From Pestalotiopsis fici W106-1 (Eukaryota > Ascomycota > Sordariomycetes > Amphisphaeriales > Sporocadaceae), in the NCBI RefSeq assembly GCF_000516985.1, contig NW_006917093.1:5737013-5801012 (forward strand): 64,000 nucleotides of DNA, given 5' to 3'. The position numbers and the translations under genes are program-made. This document shows, piece after piece, positions 44,880 through 55,655 of the stretch; the stretch's first letter is position 1, and each line of letters starts with the position of its first letter. Below the pieces are notes generated by a model that was given only the letters and a program-made list of their open reading frames with translations, was not told where the DNA came from and ran no database searches.

Positions 44880-45577
44880 GATACCACCAATCAAATCATC
44901 TTTGTGGAATATGGGAAAATATGGGCTTGCTTTTTTTCAGAGGGGTTATGGTAATGAGGTACTTGTTTCTGCATGGCTGTTCGGCGTTGATAAAAGCTTC
45001 GGATGCTACACCGAATGAATTGAGACTTTGATGACCACCCCGAGAGACTGATGTTCTTGTGAGGAAGACTCTTGATGATCTTGTGTCAACGTGATGATCC
45101 ATCTGTAGATCTATGTGCAGTGTTGAACATGAGCCGTAGTTGAACGAACAAGATCACAAATGGAAAGACCATACCTAGCAGACATTGAAAGAGGAGCCCC
45201 ATTTGTTAGTCTCCGTTGCTTCTTCCGATGCTCGTGTAACATACCTACTGTACCGATACCCAACCCACATTCTAAGATGTCCATAATTCTTCCACACCCA
45301 AAGCTGATGCAAAGCCTGTTCTTGAGGACCAGACCGCAGAAGTTCTGTCTCGTTCATTCAGGTAGAATTGACATTGTCTCTATCCACATTTATTTGTGAA
45401 ATTCCTTCTCAGCGAGCAAATCAAGCGGATTAATCATCAAATAACACTACGACTTTTCGTCCTCCTGAGAAGCAGCAGCATTGATTGTCTGCTATTTATA
45501 TGATGATTTGGGCAATGGAATCTTTTCAAACAAGCACGGAGAGTCTGCAGAACAGCCAGCAGCCCTCCAAGCCCAGC
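44880..45577. other. Convergent intergenic region rpl7 / EthD gene
   Basis: About 700 bp between two stop codons. No gene is supported. Confidence 0.5.
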
Positions 45578-46394
45578 TCACTGTGTCTTCAGTTCTCCTG
45601 TCCCTCCTGGCCCTTCGACGGACCATTTCGTAGCGCCAGCCACATCCTCCTTGGGAAACGCCGTGGAAATGTCGCCCAGCTCCGCCCACGAAGGGTACGC
45701 CGACTTGCCGTCGTCGCCGATATTGACAACGCGCCCGCCATCAACGTACTTTTCGACCCAGCCGAGCGAGACGACGGTGTGCACCAGGTTGACGTAGGGC
45801 GCCTCGGCAGCCTGCGCGGCCTGGAACTCGGGGTCCGACGTCACCCGGCTCAGCTCGGCGAAGCTGCGAAAGTAGAACTCGACGGTGACATCGTGGTCCT
45901 GTAAAATCGTATGTTTAGTTTAATCCCTTTCTTTTTTTTTTTTNCTTTTTTTTTAATGAAGAGTTTGAAACGAGACTTGGACTATGTCTACTTACGTCTA
46001 CGATGAATCCTCGGCCGTCTCGCCGATTGATGGAATCAAGGGCAGTACGGTAGGCGAGCGGACTATATACCTTAAGTTACTGGACATTAGTTTTCCAATA
46101 TTCCAAAACATCTCAGTTTGTACTTTCAAAGCAAAAGTGAGTCAGTCCACGCCAGCTTCAAAAGGCGCGTGAAGATGGCTGTGCTATGAAAGCGCAAACC
46201 CCCGAGACTGCACAGGTAACGCATGACTGACTTACTATTTGATACATTTCCATGCCATGCTTGGCATGCAGAGGAGCAATCTTCTTGACATATTCTCGAG
46301 AAAAATTCTCGGCCACGTCACTGGAGGAGCTCTTGTTGCGATAAATCGATATAGTATATCGAAGGAGCCGACCTGGTGAATTTGCCGTCGACAT
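45578..46394 (-). CDS. EthD-domain protein
   Basis: Predicted 184 aa. Exons 46394-46236, 46070-45996 and 45898-45578, all junctions phase 0; introns 165 and 97 nt. Intron 2 contains a homopolymer tract with one N at 45944, which does not affect coding. Exon 1 gives LLRYTISIYRNKSSSSDVAE with KKIAPLHAKHGMEMYQ, the N-terminal strand and conserved His of the EthD dimeric alpha/beta-barrel fold. Exon 2 gives TALDSINRRDGRGFIVD, and exon 3 HDVTVEFYFRSFAELSRVTS and the barrel-closing strand. EthD proteins are small oxygenase/cyclase-like or accessory enzymes in catabolic and polyketide pathways; the substrate is not predictable. The next genes are a DUF3237 protein and an MFS permease, which may be functionally linked. 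Confidence 0.85.
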
Positions 46395-47580
46395 TTTGGG
46401 TCTTGGGTTTCCGATACAAAGGTTAACACGGGGTAGATTTCGAGTTTTGAACAGATTCAATTGACGTGGAGAGCTAAGGACCAGAGGCGTATGGATCAAG
46501 TCTCATGGAATATGGCGATTGATGGACTTTATATAAGAGTGACCTGCCAACTCCAGACATGATATGCTTGGTGCCATTGAGTAGTTCATGAACCCATATG
46601 AACGGAGATAAGTTACAAACGGCCGTGAAATCGGCCTCTCACATCTTTGGGCTCATGGACATAACGCACGTATTTCTCATGAATTATGCTGAGCGGCGAT
46701 GTTTCCATGCACTCGGTGCTTATCCGGGCGGTCGAATTGAGCCGGGTGAGCGGGGATCGGAGCGGGATTCGCAGTCCACAAGTCGCAGACTTGGTGCAGT
46801 CGGACAAACTTTGCCCTATAGCCAACCTCGTGAGACTCAAGCTCAGTGACGGACCAGATGAAACAAGGCTACCGTAAGCAAGAAGCATTTATATCACTCC
46901 TATGATCAAACTGGCCCTGGAATCGCCGGAGAGTGGGATGCCGAAATTTCGGAAATTCATCATTTTTCTCTCCAAATGTAATTTGTGTTTCTTGGGACCG
47001 AAGAGACGCACGACAGCTTTTGTATTCCAATTTGTGAATAGACACTACACCAATAAACGTGGGAAATAAATACAATGCGCTGTGCAAAAACGAATTGGAA
47101 CAAGACTTTTTGGGAGTGGAGTATACAATATGCCGCGAAATAGTAGAAGAATCCACCCCCACATGTAACCGAAAGCCGGAAAACGCGGCGTAAAATATGG
47201 GGAATCGCCTTGTCACGTATCTCGTCATTGATCACTTGAACAAGATCCACGTTACGTTTCTGCTATACTCGAGAGATCAAGTGTCTGCCACGGGCCTTGA
47301 CAAGTGTACAAATCGATTATACAAGGGACACGGGCTGGTTCGCGACCAACGTCTTGCTATATTGCAATTTCAAGAACCCGCTCCGGAATTGCTCTGTACC
47401 TTGCGTCAAATAGTCAAAAATGTAAATCAAGCCGTTATGCCTCCCGCTCTCTCTGGTCGAGGCAGATCTCACTGACAATTGAGACGCAGGTCTTTGACAA
47501 GTCAGAAGAAAGAGTCCATTCCAAGGGCACCACATCCGGAGCTCGAGCTCCCAGCCCCGACTTACAGCTACGACTTTCAA
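46395..47580. other. Divergent intergenic region EthD / DUF3237
   Basis: About 1.2 kb between outward-facing genes. The first exon of the DUF3237 gene may lie in its right end, since the open frame extends upstream of 47581 without an ATG. CGG-rich half-sites (46690-46760) could bind zinc-cluster regulators, but this is weak. Confidence 0.4.
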
Positions 47581-48361
47581 ATGTCGGTTGATCTGAACCC
47601 CAAGGTCGCGGTCGGCTCCGTGCCGTCGGGCGGCGTGCGGAATTGGATCTCCTTCTCCGGCGGCAACTGGGCGGCGAAATGGGGCTCCGGAACTGTGCTG
47701 GTGAGTTTGGCTTGGAGAAGGGACAATTCCCATTTTGTTTTGCGATGCCTATATGGTCTCGAAGAGGGAACGAGAAGGGCGGTAATCCAGAGCATCGAAA
47801 AAGAAAAGACTAACATGTTATGCCGTGGCCAGCCGGGCGGTCAGGACTCACAAGTTGTAGATCCCGAGACGTACGTGGTCAAGATGGAGACCATGTATCT
47901 CCTCAAGACCGACGACGAGGACCCAGCATTGTGAGTTGTTCTTCTTCTTGCCTCTGTCCCTCTCTACTGAATCATATCTCCGCCCGCCCGCCCGCATTTT
48001 GCGCACGTCGAGGCATGACTACTGCATCAATATCCCGTTGCTGAATCCTCATGGTGATGACATAGCATCGAGATACGGACTCGTGGATTCCGGACCGGGC
48101 CCCGAAATGTCCTCGAGGCCCTTCAAGACCCACAAAAGGCAAACGACGTTGATCCGTCGACTTATAGCTTCCGTCTGTTCGTCCAGATGGAGACGGGTGA
48201 TGAGCGGTATGCCGACAAGGTCAACAGCGGCATGTGGGTTGGTAGCGGGATGCGAAAGGGAGCCCAGGTCATCTACGAGTGAGTCTTGAGTCGAGCAGTT
48301 TGTTGGGATAACAATGTTGGCTTGTCTTGCTAATTGATACAGTGCCTACCGCATCAACTGA
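47581..48361 (+). CDS. DUF3237 domain protein (5' end uncertain)
   Basis: Small beta-barrel-type protein of the DUF3237 family. Exons seen: 47581-47700, 47833-47930, 48066-48278 and 48343-48361, with introns of 132, 135 and 64 nt. Recognisable family blocks are WISFSGGNWAAKWGSGTVLP and GGQDSQVVDPETYVVKMETM, followed by YLLKTDDEDPA and VDPSTYSFRLFVQMETGDERY, then WVGSGMRKGAQVIYDAYRIN at the end. The first ATG in frame is 47581, but the frame is open upstream to about 47480 and encodes PAPTYSYDFQ, which looks like the family's first strand. The true start is therefore probably in an upstream exon I could not place. Intron 1 is a multiple of three without a stop. The family is uncharacterised enzymatically. 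Confidence 0.8.
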
Positions 48362-48552
48362 GGAAAGGGGACGTGGCCCAAAGTGTCCGATATCGAACTG
48401 ACCGACACAAAAACGTATACTGTCTGAAACCAAGAGCAGCGCGAAGAAAATCCCGTACGTGAAGCGAGTCTAGGTGGGCATATAGATCGAATTGTTCGCG
48501 GTCAAGAGGAGAACATTTCTCTGTCGTAAAAAGAGGCTATCATATGCAAGAC

Positions 48553-50685
48553 TTAATATGTATACCTGAAATGAGGACTCTCATCACCCAGCTCGGTGAG
48601 CTCCTCCTCTGACAATCCTTCGTGGGCTGGGTCAATGTGTCCGGCATCACGCTTCGCGTTCTCTCTCCTGAACCAGAACCACATAAAGGCATAAACGCAG
48701 GTAGACATGGCGACCATGCTCAATGACACGGCGTTACCCCTAATGTATCTTGGGCCCTCAGCAGTAAGACTAGATGATTCATGTCAGAACAGAAGGCGCC
48801 TGATTAGACGATACGACGAAATGAAAGGACCTACTAGATGAAAGGCGACATGATGCCCGAAGAGTTGCCAATCGTGAGTTGCAACCCATTGGCGGTTGTT
48901 CTTTTTCCGTATCGGGGCGTGTTGATGGGAAGCTGAGTGGCAGTCAGTGGGGTGAAAGTACAAGTAGGAGCAAAAGACATTACCCAAGCCAGAGGAATGC
49001 CGACACCGACATAGAGGCCAGTGGCAACAAGGAAGCATCTGTGATTGTATGAGTGATGGAGGCTCCGAGCAGGCCAGATGTTATAGGCGCAACTAACCCA
49101 AAGTAATGGACGCCGGCAGCCGAGTTGGAGAGCAGGATGCCATATCCAACGACACTGACAGCACCGAAAATGACGCAAAACATGGCCCTGCGCTGAGTAT
49201 GATCCGAGAGATACGCCCTGAAGCATTAATCTGACGTTAGAAAGAAAGTTTTCGAGTCATGACGAAAATGATCAATAAATGTAGCTGTGATTTCTCTCCT
49301 GATGATTGCCAAGAAGCCTTTGAGAAGAATTCCCATCCACGTATCACAAAACAGTCAGGTTACTTGGAAACAGAGGAATTCACTTACACTGTCATGTATG
49401 TTATGGCTCCCAGAAAGTAACAGGGGATAGTTAGCAGCTGAACTTCTGCCGTTGTCCAATTACCAATGCCGTTGATGATAGTTGGCAAGAAGGTCGAGTA
49501 GCCTGTGATTGTCAGCATGACTAGTAACTTGCACTATAGAATGTAAAAGTCCAAAGTTGGAATGCACTCTTGAATGCTCACTCACCGTACAGCATGGTGT
49601 CCATGCCAAACTGCCCGGCACAAAACAGCCACACTTTCCAGTCCTTGAAGGCCTTCATCATGTCCTTGCGGCTAAATTGTTGGGCCGACTCTGTCTGGCC
49701 ATAGTTCCTTCGGGATCGGGCAATCATGACCTTCTTCTCGTCGTCGGTCAGAAAGTGGGCGCTGGCCGGGTCGTTGGGCAGGAGAAACCAGGTGGCGATG
49801 CCGAGGACAAAGGTCGGGATGCCTTCAATGATCATGATCCACCGCCAGCCATTGAGCCCCTGGATGCCCTGCATGTGGCCGATGCCGTAGGCCAGGAGAC
49901 CGCCCAGGGACCCGGCAATGGCGGCGCTGACAAACAGGTAGCCCACGCGCAGCGCCAGCTCCCGCTTGGTGTAGAAAAAGGTCAGGTAGACATTTAGGCC
50001 GGGAAACAAGCCGGCCTCGAGAGCGCCCAGGATCAGTCGGCAGGCCAACAGTGACCCAAAGCTGTTGACCAGTCCCGTCAGTGTAGCCACGATTCCCCAG
50101 GCGGTTGTAATGAATGCAATCCATCGTCTATATTGAAACGTGTTAGCTTTCTTTCCCCCAAATGAAAGTTGGAGATGGGTAGATTGATCTCTCCCAAACA
50201 GTGATGACTCAAACAAGACATGGAAAAAAGGACATCTCCCAGAGTACTTACGACGGCGTGAAGCGCTTGAGAACCAGATTGCTCGGCACTTCAAACAAGA
50301 GGTATGTGACAAAGAGGATGGATACGGCGATCTGGTATTGATTTCCAACCAAATTCAAATCCTCTGTCAACTTGTATAGTCTTGCGTTTCCAATATTGAC
50401 ACTATAGAATAACGTTTAGAAATTGATTCCATTGCAGCATGTATTTTTTTTCCCCCCGAGACCAGGACGGCTTCTTTTTCTGAAGGGAGCAGGTGTATTG
50501 CATACATACCGGTCGAGGAAGCTAAAGGTATAAAGTAGCATGATGAGCGGAATTAGATGTCGGTCCAACTTGGCAACGAGCTTTTTCTCGTCAACAATGG
50601 GATCCGGAGTGGCTGTGGCGACATCGTTGCTCTCGTGGTCACCGAGCTTACGGTCCGCAATGTCTAGAGGAGTGGCGGGTTCCAT
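48553..50685 (-). CDS. MFS transporter, anion:cation symporter (allantoate permease/DAL5-like) family
   Basis: Predicted 490-aa, 12-TM permease in eight exons: 50685-50510, 50401-50252, 50127-49586, 49502-49388, 49217-49098, 49038-48984, 48932-48835, 48769-48553. Phases are consistent and total 491 codons. The cytosolic N-terminus leads into KLDRHLIPLIMLLYTFSFLD, then VNIGNARL in the junction after TM1, which is typical of the Dal5/Tna1/Seo1 branch. LILGALEAGLFPGLNVYLTF and GWRWIMIIEGIPTFVLGI are the family signature loops. KDWKVWLFCAGQFGMDTMLY and LPINTPRYGKRTTANGLQLT mark the second half. The C-terminus is acidic (GLSEEELTELGDE). Likely a plasma-membrane importer of a small organic acid, vitamin or dipeptide; the substrate cannot be read. 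The gene is convergent with the DUF3237 gene. Confidence 0.93.
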
Positions 50686-52589
50686 CTTTGTCGCACCCTT
50701 GAAGAGTAGGTATATACTATAATATACGCGAGACGAATGGCGAGTCGACTGCAGTTTGCATCAGATAGTTACAGCAGCTGACTAATACCAGGCCTGAACA
50801 ATGAGCTGTACAAGAGTATGAAGATGCAAGTCCAAATAGTCTGTTCTGTCTCTGCCTGTCTTGTCTTTTTAGCTCTTCCTCGATCGGCTTTGCAGGGTTG
50901 GGCGGGCGCTAGTTAATTTTTAGACTTGGACCGTTGCTGCGTTGATATGACGAGTTTGTCTTCTCTTGACGACAGGAAAGTTCTGGCTTGGTACCAAAAT
51001 ATGTCGCGTCTCGATAGCGCAAGTATTTAAATCTTGTGTCCTGTTTTGTTTTTGAATTTTTTTGGCCGGCGCTTTACTAAGTAAGAGGTTGAGTTGAAAT
51101 TGCGACCCAGAGGTATAGATACCTGGAGCAGACGGGGGGGGGCTTCTTTATGTAAAGAGCTTATTAACCACGAGATATGCGACCATGAGCGGGCCTCAAT
51201 CCCCGTATACACACAAGAGAGACAACATGTGCAAGGATATGTTGCGCTGAACGTGCCGGAACTCGCTGATGATGATCACCACAAGTTGTACGGCAGCAGG
51301 TGTCTTGTCAGTTGATATTGTTACACACATGTATCTAAGAAGGACAGACTCTCCAGTAAAATTGGAATTCCTCTCAACAATACAAAACATGCGGGCTTCT
51401 GTCTCCCCCCAAGATGGTGACTAAAGGGGTGTGGGGAAACGGGTTTCCATCACCGCAAACTTAAAACCGTTATCAGCGGCGGCCCCAAGGTAAAGCCCAA
51501 GAAAGTCCAAGCCCTGGACCAGCCGTCTTGGTCAACACTAAGACCGGAACAAGAAATATCAGTCCGGAACTCTTATCTTTCCTCTTCCTCCTCTTCTTGA
51601 GCAACCCATCATGATGAGTCAGTAAGCGATTGTATATATTCGTGTCTCATTCTTATCAAATTTAGTAGGCATATATGATTCTCATGTCTACTAGGTATAA
51701 TATAAGTTCACTCTGAAATTCAAAAGCTTACAATATCCTGAAAATCAAGTTGAGCTGTGTATGTGAACCATACCTTGAAAAGCCCTCACTCCATGTAACG
51801 AATAGAACGACTGACAGTGTAGGTAGTAGATATATGTTATCCATCTGATAATCTCTTGATCGGCATCCAGCACTCATGTAGGGCTGAAGAAGCATCGGTC
51901 TCATCAGTGATCCTGCCCTCTAAATTGCCTTTACAGTCTTTCAGGGATTTGTCATTGCAGGAATATGTCCTTGACATGATTCGAGTCGTATCACATATCT
52001 TCTTTACAAGCACAAGTTTCCGTAGTGTAAGTCTCAAGATCATAATTTTTTTAAATTCTGAGTGTATGCAATGGTGTGGTATCATGGATGCGCCCTTATC
52101 TACTGTTGCAGGTTGGCATTAAAAGACACTTTGAGCTTCTTTCAGGCCGACAAAGGAAAGTAAATCGATGAGAAAAACCCCCCAGTGAATGCAATAACCG
52201 GGCCAAGTTTCTACTCCTTCCCAAAGCGATAATAGAAAAAAAAAAAGGAGTAAAAAAATAGAAGAAGAAAAGAAAAACAACGCCCAGATAGAATCCTGCT
52301 CTCGAAATGACAAACCGAGAGTTGGGAAACAAACTTAACGTTGCCTGAATCTAGATCCTGATGGTCTTCCTGACGCCCGCATAGCATATAACGTTGACGC
52401 GAGATCTTTGTCTATCCATCAAACACTTGCTCCGCGTAATCTTCCGTATTTGAGCAGCGCCTGCGGCCCTTCCGATTCATAAGACCAGGTTTTTGGCCGG
52501 TAAATATGGGTACTGGGCGGTTTCGTGAGCATCAACGCCTCCACCGCCCGATCCCACATGGCTGTTTGTGCTGCCTCGGTTTGTGCCTC
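50686..52589. other. Intergenic region MFS / MSS4
   Basis: About 1.9 kb. The left part is the MFS upstream region; the right part is 3' of MSS4. It includes a G-run near 51136 and A-rich stretches near 52230-52280. No gene is supported. Confidence 0.5.
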
Positions 52590-55500
52590 CTAGTTGGCTC
52601 GAGGCAGCGGTGGCAAACTCTTGTCCAAGCTTTCTCTGCTAATCACCTTGCGTAGTCCCATCCCCATGCTGTCTTCGCTCTCCCTGCCTTTTCTGGGCTC
52701 GTCGAATCGTGGTACAAGGTAGCTGCTCTTAGGGGGCGTGGGTGGACCGCGCCCTCCAATCCCGTGGGGTCCCAGGTTGGTGAAACCGTCAGCCCTCATG
52801 CTCCCCGGTGTTTCCATCGCACTGGGCGTGAAGGGCCGCGTACCGCTCGCGCTGCCGTCCCGGCTCCTCACACTTCTTGCGCTAGTGACACTCGCAGCCT
52901 CGGCTGATTCCTCAACGACAGGAAGAACCGCGTGTGAGTTGCCCTTGCCCTGGTTGTTGCCCGACTCAGCAGCAATGGCTCGTATGACTCGCTCCGGCAG
53001 CTGGTCCTCCATGGCAACAAGCTTCTCCTTCTTTGTTGCCTTCTTCAGTGCCTTTTCAACAGTTGGGTTGGGCTCTGGAGACTGAGGGCTTCGCATGCCA
53101 GGTGGGGCGGGAGGCAGGTAGGAGGGATGAGTTGGACCAGCGCCCGTAGAGCTGCGGCCGTGAGCGGCTTCACCATCTTCCGCTGTGGCTGCGGCAGCTT
53201 GTGCTGCGGCCTCGCGATCGAGGGCATCTCGCTCTGCCTCTTCTGAGGACATGGTGACGCCTGCCATGAATTTGATAAAACGCTCGCCATACTCCTGAGG
53301 CGGAAGCGCGGATATCTGACTGCGATCACTGGAGAGACCCTTCCAGAAGTGCTCTATCTTCTTGATCACGCCATACTGTAGAACATTAGTACTGAAATGA
53401 ATTTGTTGGGTTTCAAATATACTCACGTGCGTCAGACAGTCAATCACTCCCAGGTAATAGATCTCTTCACCTGGAGTGTTGTCTTCGTGCGTTGCCCTCA
53501 GGCCGCCATCATCATTGTAGAAGATGCCACCGCGACCGTAACCCTCTTCCAATTCCTCGGGCATCGGGGTACTGCTCTCCCCCATTGGGACTGGCCTTTC
53601 AGCTTTGATCATTTCCCTGAGTTCTCTGGCCTTGCGGGCGCTCTCGAGCTTTGATGGTGTTCTCAGGAGAATCTGGTGGGGGTCGACTTCATCGGCATTG
53701 TCGGCACCGCCGGGATTGAAAACCTGCAGTGTCTTGCCTCGGAGGTTTTCCTCATTGCCCTTCTTGAGGTCATGGACACCAATGAGAAGAGAGTAATCCA
53801 TAATCTGCAACTTCTGCATAAGGCGAACGTCACGCTCTAGTTGCTGGAGGAACAATTGCTTCTTGTGCAGCCCCATCTCTAGATGTCTCTTTCTCCTGAG
53901 CCAGTTGAGATCTTTGAGCGTCGCCCTTGGATTCTTTTCGAGGTCTTCCTCTCTGTAGTCTCGGCCCACCGTGGAGCCCTTCAAGTCGAAAGTCTGGTGG
54001 ATGTCGCGGTGGGGCGGGAACAGGTTGTTCATGACGACAAAATGAATCTTCTTGCCAGACCAAGGCATCTTGACACGGTGGAGACCGTAAAATTGAGAGA
54101 GAAGTGTGTTGGGGTTGTCGGCGACATGGTTGTAGTACTCCTTCAAGATCTTGCGCAAAAACTTGTGCTCGGCGTGGTGAATGGTCTTGATGATGTACTT
54201 GTAGTCTCGAGAGAAGTAGAAGAAGCTGCCACTTTTTCCTGGAGAGCCCAGCTCAGAAAGGATATACTTGCCGGTTAGCGACATAAGATAATCGGCAGGG
54301 TCCAATCCAAAAAGTGCGCGGAGATGCCTAAACACCCAGGGGGCGTAGTCCTTAAACTTGAAGTCGTACTTGGCAGAAGGCACCAACTCGTTTCCAGTGA
54401 TGTCAAAGGTCGACTTCTGTTTGGCCTCAAAGTCTGCATCAGTGAGGGGGCGGTCTAGCTTGGCATTCGTCCGCGAAACAGAGACCCGGATACCGGTTAA
54501 CATGTTATACGCCGTTGTCCAGTTCGCGTGATTCTCGTCGACCTTGGTACCAACCAAGACCTTATCGTCGTCCAGATCCTCCTTTCTCTTTTTCTTTGCT
54601 CGCTTCTGCCGGTATGCCTCTGCCCAACGCATAGCATCATCATCCAGGGCGACCTCATCCCGCGGAACCTCTGAGTGTACTGAGCGAGTGTTTCTTCGAC
54701 CTAGGGTCAAAGACGCCCTGCGACCAGTGGGACCTGCTACGGTCGGAGAGAAGCGGCCACTGGCATATGCATCTCCTGCACTATCTCGAGACCCCCGGCC
54801 CTGCTGAACCCTTGGAACTTCCAAAGTATGTCTCTGCTTGAGTTGGGGTGTTGGGGGTCCAAGAACAGATGCCGAAGCCGAAGGCGTGCCAACAGTTGCC
54901 GGAGATGAAAAGCGGTGAGGAGAGTTTGTGTTTTGCTGAGAAGGTTCGGGTGTGGTTGTGATAGAAGGGGTTAGTAGAGCACCAGCAAAGTTTTGGTACG
55001 TCCCAGACGCATAGTCATTGGAGACTCTTGGCGTCCTGTCACCATTGCTCAGTGGCCTTGAGGGCGCACCATCCATGAAGTTCTGCTGCAGTGATGCCCG
55101 TCCCGATGACTCAATCGAAGGCCGCTTCGACAGGCCATCATGCATGTTGAAGTACTGCGTTGATTGGTGTCCGTGCACTGTCGGCGAGGACGAGGACGTC
55201 GAGGTCCTGCCGTTCATCATGGGCCGGGAATCAGAAGAAGACCTCTCGGCGGCAGCCAATGTCCTTCCGTTGTAGCCATTGTGTGCTCTTTTCACGTCGG
55301 CTGCAGCAGAGTTGTTGTTGATGGATTCCGAGGTGCTGTCGGGGCGAGAGTTGACGCCATGGAGCGACCCGTTTGTCGACCTGCCTCCGTTCGGCAGGGG
55401 CGTCATAGTCGTGTTTGATGCCGAGACCCCATTCACGCGCGATCTAGGACCAGAAGTATCCGAGGAATGGGACGACGAGTTATCGAACTCGTCGTAACTG

Positions 55501-55655
55501 TTGGGCTCGGGACGGCCGATGACGGGAAAGGACGAAGAAGGCAGCTGCGTCCCTTGCTTCACGGGGTAATGCGCGGAGTGGGAGTCGGTGAGATGAATGA
55601 CTCCAGAATTGGACGAAAAGATAGGGGCGTTCTCGTCGCTGGCAAAGGATGGCAT
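52590..55655 (-). CDS. Phosphatidylinositol-4-phosphate 5-kinase MSS4
   Basis: Predicted 1004 aa in two exons (55655-53427 and 53375-52590). The intron is 53426-53376: 51 nt, phase 0, no in-frame stop, with a GTGAGT donor and a CTAAT branch site. Removing it joins CLTH to YGVIKKIEHFWKGL, the conserved form. The enzyme makes PI(4,5)P2 at the plasma membrane. The first ~350 residues are a disordered Ser/Asn-rich region. The PIPK catalytic domain follows (about residues 370-800): NWTTAYNMLTGIRVSVSR, SGSFFYFSRDYKYIIKTI (ATP lysine), KIHFVVMNNLFPP, FDLKGSTVGR, and the catalytic MDYSLLIGVHD (about 618). A long Ser/Pro-rich tail with RRP-like phosphosites ends the protein. Length is typical of filamentous fungi. 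The ATG at 55655 opens the longest frame; no other start is favoured. Confidence 0.95.
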   Translation of the reverse strand: MPSFASDENAPIFSSNSGVIHLTDSHSAHYPVKQGTQLPSSSFPVIGRPEPNSYDEFDNSSSHSSDTSGPRSRVNGVSASNTTMTPLPNGGRSTNGSLHGVNSRPDSTSESINNNSAAADVKRAHNGYNGRTLAAAERSSSDSRPMMNGRTSTSSSSPTVHGHQSTQYFNMHDGLSKRPSIESSGRASLQQNFMDGAPSRPLSNGDRTPRVSNDYASGTYQNFAGALLTPSITTTPEPSQQNTNSPHRFSSPATVGTPSASASVLGPPTPQLKQRHTLEVPRVQQGRGSRDSAGDAYASGRFSPTVAGPTGRRASLTLGRRNTRSVHSEVPRDEVALDDDAMRWAEAYRQKRAKKKRKEDLDDDKVLVGTKVDENHANWTTAYNMLTGIRVSVSRTNAKLDRPLTDADFEAKQKSTFDITGNELVPSAKYDFKFKDYAPWVFRHLRALFGLDPADYLMSLTGKYILSELGSPGKSGSFFYFSRDYKYIIKTIHHAEHKFLRKILKEYYNHVADNPNTLLSQFYGLHRVKMPWSGKKIHFVVMNNLFPPHRDIHQTFDLKGSTVGRDYREEDLEKNPRATLKDLNWLRRKRHLEMGLHKKQLFLQQLERDVRLMQKLQIMDYSLLIGVHDLKKGNEENLRGKTLQVFNPGGADNADEVDPHQILLRTPSKLESARKARELREMIKAERPVPMGESSTPMPEELEEGYGRGGIFYNDDGGLRATHEDNTPGEEIYYLGVIDCLTHVSIFETQQIHFSTNVLQYGVIKKIEHFWKGLSSDRSQISALPPQEYGERFIKFMAGVTMSSEEAERDALDREAAAQAAAATAEDGEAAHGRSSTGAGPTHPSYLPPAPPGMRSPQSPEPNPTVEKALKKATKKEKLVAMEDQLPERVIRAIAAESGNNQGKGNSHAVLPVVEESAEAASVTSARSVRSRDGSASGTRPFTPSAMETPGSMRADGFTNLGPHGIGGRGPPTPPKSSYLVPRFDEPRKGRESEDSMGMGLRKVISRESLDKSLPPLPRAN

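Noticed and set aside
44235..44894. 219-aa open frame antisense to rpl7
   Set aside because: It exactly mirrors the strongly C-biased rpl7 coding exon. Low-complexity Leu/Val/Asp composition marks it as a codon-bias shadow.
46690..46760. CGG half-sites as a zinc-cluster regulator binding site
   Set aside because: Spacing and orientation fit no specific known pattern; triplets of this kind are frequent by chance.
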